From positions 1 to 20,932 of the forward strand of contig CANPZA010000014.1 of NCBI GenBank assembly GCA_947588915.1: 20,932 bases of DNA, in the 5' to 3' direction. Made by a program: the position numbers and the translations under genes. The notes beneath the pieces are model-generated. The model saw only the letters and a list, made by a program, of their open reading frames with translations. It did not search any database and was not told where the DNA came from. Numbering within the stretch: position 1 is the first letter of the stretch; each line of letters starts with the position of its first letter. Positions 15,862 through 20,932 of the stretch are shown in pieces. The stretch comes from an uncultured Clostridia bacterium. Lineage in GTDB: Bacteria; Bacillota_A; Clostridia; TANB77; CAG-508.

Positions 15862-18600
15862 AGGTATAAAGTAAGTGAACAATTTATAGAAGAATGTAAA
15901 GCAGATGTAGCAACAAATAGAACAGGAAGAATACGTATCGTAGAAGATGATGTAGATTTAGATATTACTGGAGAAGGATATGAAGGCAGACTTGTGGACT
16001 TTACAATAGAAGATAATTGCTATGTCAAAGATACATTTATTGGAACAACAGTAGCAAAAAAAATAACTGTAAATTTAATAAATCCCAACAATGAATTAAA
16101 TCTTGAAAACAAAGAAATAGAAGCTTATGCAGGAATAGAAATAAATGGAGAATTAGAAGAAGTACCTTTTGGAACTTTTATAGTAGAAAAGCCTACAAAT
16201 GAAGAAGTAAAAGAAAAAACAACATTTGTAGGATATGACTATATGATTAAATTCAATAAAATTTATGATGATACTCATAATATATATCCTAAAAAATTGA
16301 AAGATTTATTTAGAGATTTATGTTTACAAGTAGGGTTGCAAGCAGGGGACATTAATATAGTTAATGGAGATTATGAAGTATTAGGAAATCCATTTACAAA
16401 TAATGAAGATTGCAGAACAGTATTAAGTGCAATAGCACAACTTGCTGGTGGATTTGCAACAATAGGTAGAGACAATATGGTATATATAAAAACACCTAAC
16501 AATACATTTTCTTTATTAACAGTAAAAGAAGTACATGAAATGCCAGTTGCTGACTTATTTAAAACACCAGTAAGAAGATTGTCTAGTTTAGAAGAAAATT
16601 CAAAAGAAACAATCGAAGGTCATACATATTTTGAAGATTTTACAAGAAATGAGTTCTGGGGTGGAGTTAATCAATTAATATTAAGTATTTCTGGAACAGA
16701 TGGAGAAAATACAATTATACAAGATAATGAAAGTGTTGCAGAAAATGGTGCAATTGAATTAAAAATTGAGGATAATCCATTTTTAATAAGTCAAAGAGAA
16801 AGAGAAAAAGTAATAACTGAATTATGGAATGCATTAAAAGGATTAAAATATATACCATTTAAAACAAATTATTATGGATTTCCTTATCTTGATGCAGGAG
16901 ATTTACTTGTAATATATGACCCTAAGGATATTAAACATTGGTCATATATATTTAATCATACATTTAAATATAATGGAGCGTTTAGCGGAACCTTAGAAAC
17001 ACAAGCAATGACTAAAACACAAACTGCATATAAAAATATTGTAAACACAAAAACAATGTTTAGTCAAATAGAAAGAAAAATAGATAAAATAAACGGACAA
17101 ATACAAGACTTAATAGAGCAACAAACAGAATTTAGTAATAAGTTTTCAGAACATAATCAAAATGTAGATGAAATAACAGATACGGTATCTAGCATTTATG
17201 ATTTTCAAAAAACAATAGAAGGAACTAATGAAATAATATTAGAAGATGCTTTACCTACTAATATGGTTAAATTTGAAGCAGATACTAACACAATGACAGG
17301 GAGTGTTTTTACTATTGTTGTGGGAAGGACAAGTAGATTAGTAACACCAGACCCAAGATTACCAAGTAAAAGTCTTTTCCCTAGTAAAAAATTAACACCT
17401 CGTTCTAATGGGTATTATAGACACGAATATAAATTTGAATTAGAAACTCCATTGCATAGTTACAATGATGTCCACGATAAAATTATTATAGAAATAGATG
17501 AGGAAAAAGGTATTTGTACAGCTAAAGTTTTAAGATATGTAGACATTAATGAAGAAACAGGGTCAGCAACAATTTTTGACAATCCAAAAGAAGAACTTTT
17601 AGGAGAAACTTATTTAGAACTATTTAAAGGAAATAATTATGTTTATATAAAGGAATACACAGATTGGTTAATGAAAGCTACATATATATTTAATAATGAA
17701 CTAAACAAGTATTACGCACCAAGAGTTGAAAGTAATTCTAAAATAAGACAAACAGCAGATGAAATTAGTTTAGAAGTTTCTAGAAAAGCTGGAAAAGATG
17801 AAATAGTTTCATTGATAAATTTAAGCCCAGAAGAAATAAAAATAAAATCTGAGAAGTTAGCATTAGAAGGCTTAACAACAATTAATGGAGGCTTTTCAAT
17901 AGATGAAAAAGGCAATGCAAGTATAGCTAATGAAACAGTAATAATTAATGAAAAAGGTATTCAATTAGCAGATGGAGCATCGCTAATTGGAGGACAAGGA
18001 CTAATAACAAATTTGCAATTTTTTGGAAAAAGTAGTCATGTATTTGGAAATAGTTTTATGAATAATGAAGGGAATTATGATACAGTTGGTTTTGAAGTTG
18101 ATGAGTTAACACGAGGCGAGAATGTCCCAATTGTAATGACTATTACTCCAGATATCCCTGAAAATTTTACTATAATTTCAGCCTCAGTAACATTAAAACA
18201 TATTCCATTAAAACTACATATGGAAAATAAACAAGGTTGGGGATATGCTAGAAAAATAAAAATGTATCATAAAAGTACTAACAATACATATAAAGATTAC
18301 AATGTGTATGGTGGAACACTTCCAATACAGGACTTTGGAAGTGAGATTGAATCTGCATTTGGAACTGATAGTTATACTCCATCAATTCCAAATGATAATA
18401 TTCAAAAATTAGATATAATAAAAAGTATTGATGTGTCTGAATATTTATCTTCAAAAGAAAAAAAGGATTTATTAATAATGAGTTCTGATACACCACCAGA
18501 TTATATAGGTGATGGAAAAACAGATTATGAAAATTGTGCATATAAAACAGGAATGATTATGGCAACATTAAATATTTTTGGATATTTAAGAGTAGGTTAA
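15862..18600 (+). CDS. Tail-associated hub / endopeptidase-type protein, AGG start
   Basis: 912 aa. AGG 15862 is preceded directly by the in-frame stop TAA and, 6 nt upstream, by AGGTG (15851-15855); the first in-frame ATG is 132 nt further. The N-terminal half resembles the phage tail hub (YKVSEQFIEECKAD, VPFGTFIVEKPT, LKDLFRDLC). Residues about 390-440 are a coiled coil. The C-terminal part has the phage tail segment IRQTADEISLEVSRKAGKDE, SLINLSPEEIKIKSEK and TINGGFSIDEKGNASI, typical of proteins that carry the tip fibre. No clear peptidase catalytic set was seen, so the enzyme role is open. Confidence 0.88.
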   Translation, partial: RYKVSEQFIEECKADVATNRTGRIRIVEDDVDLDITGEGYEGRLVDFTIEDNCYVKDTFIGTTVAKKITVNLINPNNELNLENKEIEAYAGIEINGELEEVPFGTFIVEKPTNEEVKEKTTFVGYDYMIKFNKIYDDTHNIYPKKLKDLFRDLCLQVGLQAGDINIVNGDYEVLGNPFTNNEDCRTVLSAIAQLAGGFATIGRDNMVYIKTPNNTFSLLTVKEVHEMPVADLFKTPVRRLSSLEENSKETIEGHTYFEDFTRNEFWGGVNQLILSISGTDGENTIIQDNESVAENGAIELKIEDNPFLISQREREKVITELWNALKGLKYIPFKTNYYGFPYLDAGDLLVIYDPKDIKHWSYIFNHTFKYNGAFSGTLETQAMTKTQTAYKNIVNTKTMFSQIERKIDKINGQIQDLIEQQTEFSNKFSEHNQNVDEITDTVSSIYDFQKTIEGTNEIILEDALPTNMVKFEADTNTMTGSVFTIVVGRTSRLVTPDPRLPSKSLFPSKKLTPRSNGYYRHEYKFELETPLHSYNDVHDKIIIEIDEEKGICTAKVLRYVDINEETGSATIFDNPKEELLGETYLELFKGNNYVYIKEYTDWLMKATYIFNNELNKYYAPRVESNSKIRQTADEISLEVSRKAGKDEIVSLINLSPEEIKIKSEKLALEGLTTINGGFSIDEKGNASIANETVIINEKGIQLADGASLIGGQGLITNLQFFGKSSHVFGNSFMNNEGNYDTVGFEVDELTRGENVPIVMTITPDIPENFTIISASVTLKHIPLKLHMENKQGWGYARKIKMYHKSTNNTYKDYNVYGGTLPIQDFGSEIESAFGTDSYTPSIPNDNIQKLDIIKSIDVSEYLSSKEKKDLLIMSSDTPPDYIGDGKTDYENCAYKTGMIMATLNIFGYLRVG

Positions 18601-18611
18601 GGAGGTATAAA

Positions 18612-19145
18612 AGGGAAGATATAGTTTTAGAAAGAGTAGGTTGGAAAGATGAACCAGATGAAAGTACACCATTAGATAGTAATAATTTAAAACAAATGGA
18701 AGATAATACAGAATTATTTGTAAAGGAATATATAAAAAAATATGTAGAACAAGAGATAAAAAAAGAACGTGAATTAGAACACCCAGTAGGAAGTTTTTAT
18801 ATATCAGAAGTTGATACTAATCCAAAAGAAGTATTTGGATTTGGAACTTGGGAACAAATAGAAGGTAAGTTTTTATTAGGAGCAGATAGCGAGCATATAG
18901 TTAAAAGCACAGGAGGAAATTTAAAAAATAAGCATCAGCACTATCAAACAGTTTCTTTTGATTCTAATTTAGTATATATGTCAACAACTCCAACCAGAAC
19001 AAGAGTTGTTTCAAATAAAAATGGAGCAGTTTTAGCTCCTACTCAAATAGGAAATTTTCAAAAGAGAGAAGATAGCACTTATGAAGAAGAAATTGATATT
19101 ACACCACCATTTTATGCAGTAAATATATGGAGAAGAAGAAGTTAA
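18612..19145 (+). CDS. Collar-like tail tip protein A, AGG start
   Basis: 177 aa. AGG 18612 follows GGAGG (18601-18605) by 6 nt; the first ATG (18696) would lose the typical N-terminus RVGWKDEPDESTPLDSNNL, which fits tail-fibre anchors. A short coiled coil is followed by HPVGSFYIS...NPKEVFGFGTWEQ and KFLLGAD...TGG, then a His-rich HQHYQ and PPFYAVNIWRR, the pattern of tail collar or receptor-binding knobs. Paralogous in its middle to the 20170 and 20800 genes. Confidence 0.82.
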   Translation, partial: REDIVLERVGWKDEPDESTPLDSNNLKQMEDNTELFVKEYIKKYVEQEIKKERELEHPVGSFYISEVDTNPKEVFGFGTWEQIEGKFLLGADSEHIVKSTGGNLKNKHQHYQTVSFDSNLVYMSTTPTRTRVVSNKNGAVLAPTQIGNFQKREDSTYEEEIDITPPFYAVNIWRRRS

Positions 19146-19180
19146 TTCTTACAATATAATAACTGAAAGGAGATGTTGAG

Positions 19181-20173
19181 AGGAGCGAGACAACTCATAT
19201 AGGATTATTTAAACACGATAATCCTGAAACTAACCAAAATTTATTTGATGTAACAAAAGCTTTAAATGAAAATTGGAACAAAATAGATGAATATGTTTAT
19301 AATCAAGAAGCAACAAGACAAGAAAATGAAAATACAAGACAAGGTAATGAAGAAACTAGGCAAAGCCAAGAAGAAACAAGACAAAGTCAAGAGGAGCTTA
19401 GACAAAGCGAAGAAGAAAAAAGAAAAGCAAATGAAATAGAACGACAAAATAATGAAACACAAAGGGAAACAAATGAACAAGTAAGAGAAGAATATATAGA
19501 ACAATTAAAGGAACAAGTATTGAGTGGTGAAGTAGGGAATGGCATAGAAAGTTATGAATTAGTAGAAGGCAATCACAATGCTGGAACTCTTGATACATAT
19601 AGAATTACTTTTACAGATGGAACTACTAAAGAAATACAAATATATAATGGTAAAGATGGTAAAGGTTCAGGCGATATGCAAAAATTAATTTATGATACAG
19701 ATGATGATGGTATTGTAGAAGAAGCAGACCATGCAAAGACTGCAGATAATGCAATGAAAGCAACAAGTGCAGACATGGCAACAAATGCTGATAAAGCAGA
19801 CCATTCTAAAACAGCCGATAATGCTTCAAAAGTAAATAATCATACAGTAGATTCTAATGTTCCAGAGAATGCAAAATTTACAGATACAATTATAGAAATC
19901 CACAAATACCGACTAGACATTTCTCAAGACACAGCTTTAGGAGCGGAGATAGAAGTACCCTTTTACTATAAAGTAGGAACTGATGTACTTGATGTGTATT
20001 ATGTAGGACAAAGATTAATAAAGTGTTCTACATATGATGACTTAGGTACAGGACATTATTCAGAGGTAGGAGAAAATAATAGTATAAGCAATAAAATAAA
20101 AATTACATCCGATTGGAAAGCAAGTATGGGAAATTATTTTGAATTTGTAGTAAGGGGGGAATATAGTGTATGA
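19181..20173 (+). CDS. Tail fibre protein, AGG start
   Basis: 330 aa. AGG 19181 lies 8 nt after GGAG (19169-19172); the first in-frame ATG is 339 nt further, past the coiled coil. The N-terminal domain (TTHIGLFKHDNPETNQNLFDV) is of the fibre-anchor type. Residues 44-100 are a coiled coil of about seven-residue repeats of the ETRQxxE kind. Next come GTLDTYRITFTDGTT and IYNGKDGKGS, an Ala/Asp stalk (ADHAKTADNAMKA), and the fibre motif VNNHTVDSNVPENAKFTDT. The C-terminal domain probably binds the receptor. The stop overlaps the next ATG (ATGA). Confidence 0.88.
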   Translation, partial: RSETTHIGLFKHDNPETNQNLFDVTKALNENWNKIDEYVYNQEATRQENENTRQGNEETRQSQEETRQSQEELRQSEEEKRKANEIERQNNETQRETNEQVREEYIEQLKEQVLSGEVGNGIESYELVEGNHNAGTLDTYRITFTDGTTKEIQIYNGKDGKGSGDMQKLIYDTDDDGIVEEADHAKTADNAMKATSADMATNADKADHSKTADNASKVNNHTVDSNVPENAKFTDTIIEIHKYRLDISQDTALGAEIEVPFYYKVGTDVLDVYYVGQRLIKCSTYDDLGTGHYSEVGENNSISNKIKITSDWKASMGNYFEFVVRGEYSV

Positions 20174-20656
20174 TACCTTTTTGTTTGACAAGATTACAAA
20201 CTATTATTGAAAATATTATTTTAGAATCTGATAAAAAGAAACACCCTATAGGTTCATTAGAGTTTAATACATCTGGTATAAACCCAGCCAGTTATTTAGG
20301 ATTTGGAACTTGGATAGCATGGGGAGAACGGTAAAGTACCAGTAGGTGTAGATATAAACGATAATGATTTTAAGACAGTTGAGCAAACTGGTGGAGAAAA
20401 AACACATAAACTAACTGTTGAAGAAATAGCTGAACATTATCATTATTTAACAGCTATTGGAAATGGTACAGCTGTTGAAGATGAAGCAGAAAGTAGTCTA
20501 GCAAGATATTCAGTAACCAGTGATTACAATTACTCATTTAGAGGACAAAGAGAACATAGCCCAACATGGTATCGCTCAAGTGTAGTTGGAGGAAATCAGC
20601 CACATAATAATATTCAACCATATATAACTTGTTATATGTGGAAAAGAACATCATAG
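20170..20656 (+). CDS. Collar-like tail protein B with +1 frameshift at CGG
   Basis: ATG 20170 is coupled to the previous stop and follows a G-rich site (GGGGGGA). Frame one gives HPIGSLEFN...NPASYLGFGTWIAWGE and then CGG TAA. Skipping C20329 gives GGT AAA GTA CCA: GEGKVPVGVD, the standard collar motif. It continues TGGEKTHKLTVEEIAEHYHYL and ends NNIQPYITCYMWKRTS at TAG 20656, 161 aa. Without the shift the protein would stop at 54 residues, before the trimeric knob. Similar to the 18612 and 20800 proteins. Confidence 0.82.
20326..20334 (+). other. +1 frameshift site GAA-CGG-TAA
   Basis: GAA CGG TAA: skipping C20329 yields GAA GGT AAA and GEGKVPVG. GGGGAG at 20321-20326 is a possible internal Shine-Dalgarno stimulator, as in the RF2 frameshift, although its spacing differs. 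P-site re-pairing from GAA to AAC is not plausible, so simple slippage does not explain it. Confidence 0.75.
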
Positions 20657-20699
20657 TCTGTGTCCACATTGTAAAAAACTAAGATAGGAGAATGATAAT

Positions 20700-20777
<78 letters not shown>

Positions 20778-20799
20778 ATAACGATTGGAGGTGTCAATT

Positions 20800-20932
20800 A
20801 TGATACCTCGTGTAGAAAAAATAGAAAATTTAAAATTAGAAATATTAGAATTAGTATTTCCAATAGGAAGTAGATATGTAACACAAACTGCGGAAGAAAA
20901 TCCAGCAAACATATTAGGATTTGGAACTTGGG
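20800..20932 (+). CDS. Collar-like tail protein C (partial, runs off the window)
   Basis: ATG 20800 follows GGAGG in TTGGAGGTGTCAATT. 44 residues are visible: MIPRVEKIENLKLEIL, then FPIGSRYVTQTAEENPANILGFGTW, the same module as in the 18612 and 20170 genes. The 3' end is outside the window. If the gene resembles its neighbours, an AWGxGKVPVG region should follow at once, where another CGG frameshift could be looked for. Confidence 0.8.
   Translation, partial: MIPRVEKIENLKLEILELVFPIGSRYVTQTAEENPANILGFGTW

Noticed and set aside
2762..19183. Sequencing error or base modification turning ATG into AGG
   Set aside because: Hundreds of internal ATG codons are intact and the change is confined to initiation sites, with a matching CCU tRNA in the same genome. 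Raw reads should still be checked.

Overview
The window is the tRNA cluster and structural late region of a low-GC, siphovirus-type tailed phage or prophage, probably of a Firmicutes or related low-GC Gram-positive host. The grounds are the AT-rich sequence, AGGAGG-type ribosome binding sites, the canonical order of head and tail genes, and tRNA genes that carry their own CCA ends.

Layout. 1-1399 has no protein gene. It holds the 3' end of one tRNA, about 560 nt of structured sequence that looks like a large phage ncRNA, then an odd tRNA with anticodon CCU, tRNA-Pro(UGG), an odd tRNA with an 8-nt anticodon loop, tRNA-Gln(UUG), and a 146-nt element closed by a 23-position stem. 1400-2755 carries five small genes with ATG starts, one an HTH regulator. 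2762-8663 is packaging and head: large terminase, Cys-rich protein, portal, scaffold and a DUF5309-like major capsid protein. 8683-10392 is head-tail connection. 10397-18600 is the tail: tube, frameshifted chaperone pair, tape measure, distal tail protein and tail-associated lysin/hub. 18612 to the end holds fibre and collar-like genes. One zinc-ribbon membrane protein gene with its own promoter lies on the minus strand at 15140-15394.

The striking part is non-standard translation. (1) Twelve late genes, including large terminase, portal, capsid, tail tube and tape measure, have AGG where ATG is expected, 6-9 nt after a Shine-Dalgarno sequence. The tail tube frame has no in-frame ATG, GTG, TTG or CTG at all. 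The same window encodes a tRNA with a CCU anticodon, which matches AGG. Its acceptor end (CCGCAACCA, weak U1-A72 pair) is like that of bacterial initiator tRNA. (2) My manual scan of the coding part finds only three in-frame CGG codons. At each one the reading frame must move +1, and each site lies where the protein family expects glycine (C-GGN): the Walker A motif of large terminase, a distal tail protein and a tail collar protein. (3) The capsid gene has a fourth +1 site, CCC-TAG, like that of Listeria phage PSA. The tail chaperone uses an ordinary -1 shift. Together this suggests that late structural genes are readable only where AGG initiation and CGGN +1 decoding are possible, perhaps through phage-encoded tRNAs. 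The observations are read from the sequence; the mechanism is inference.
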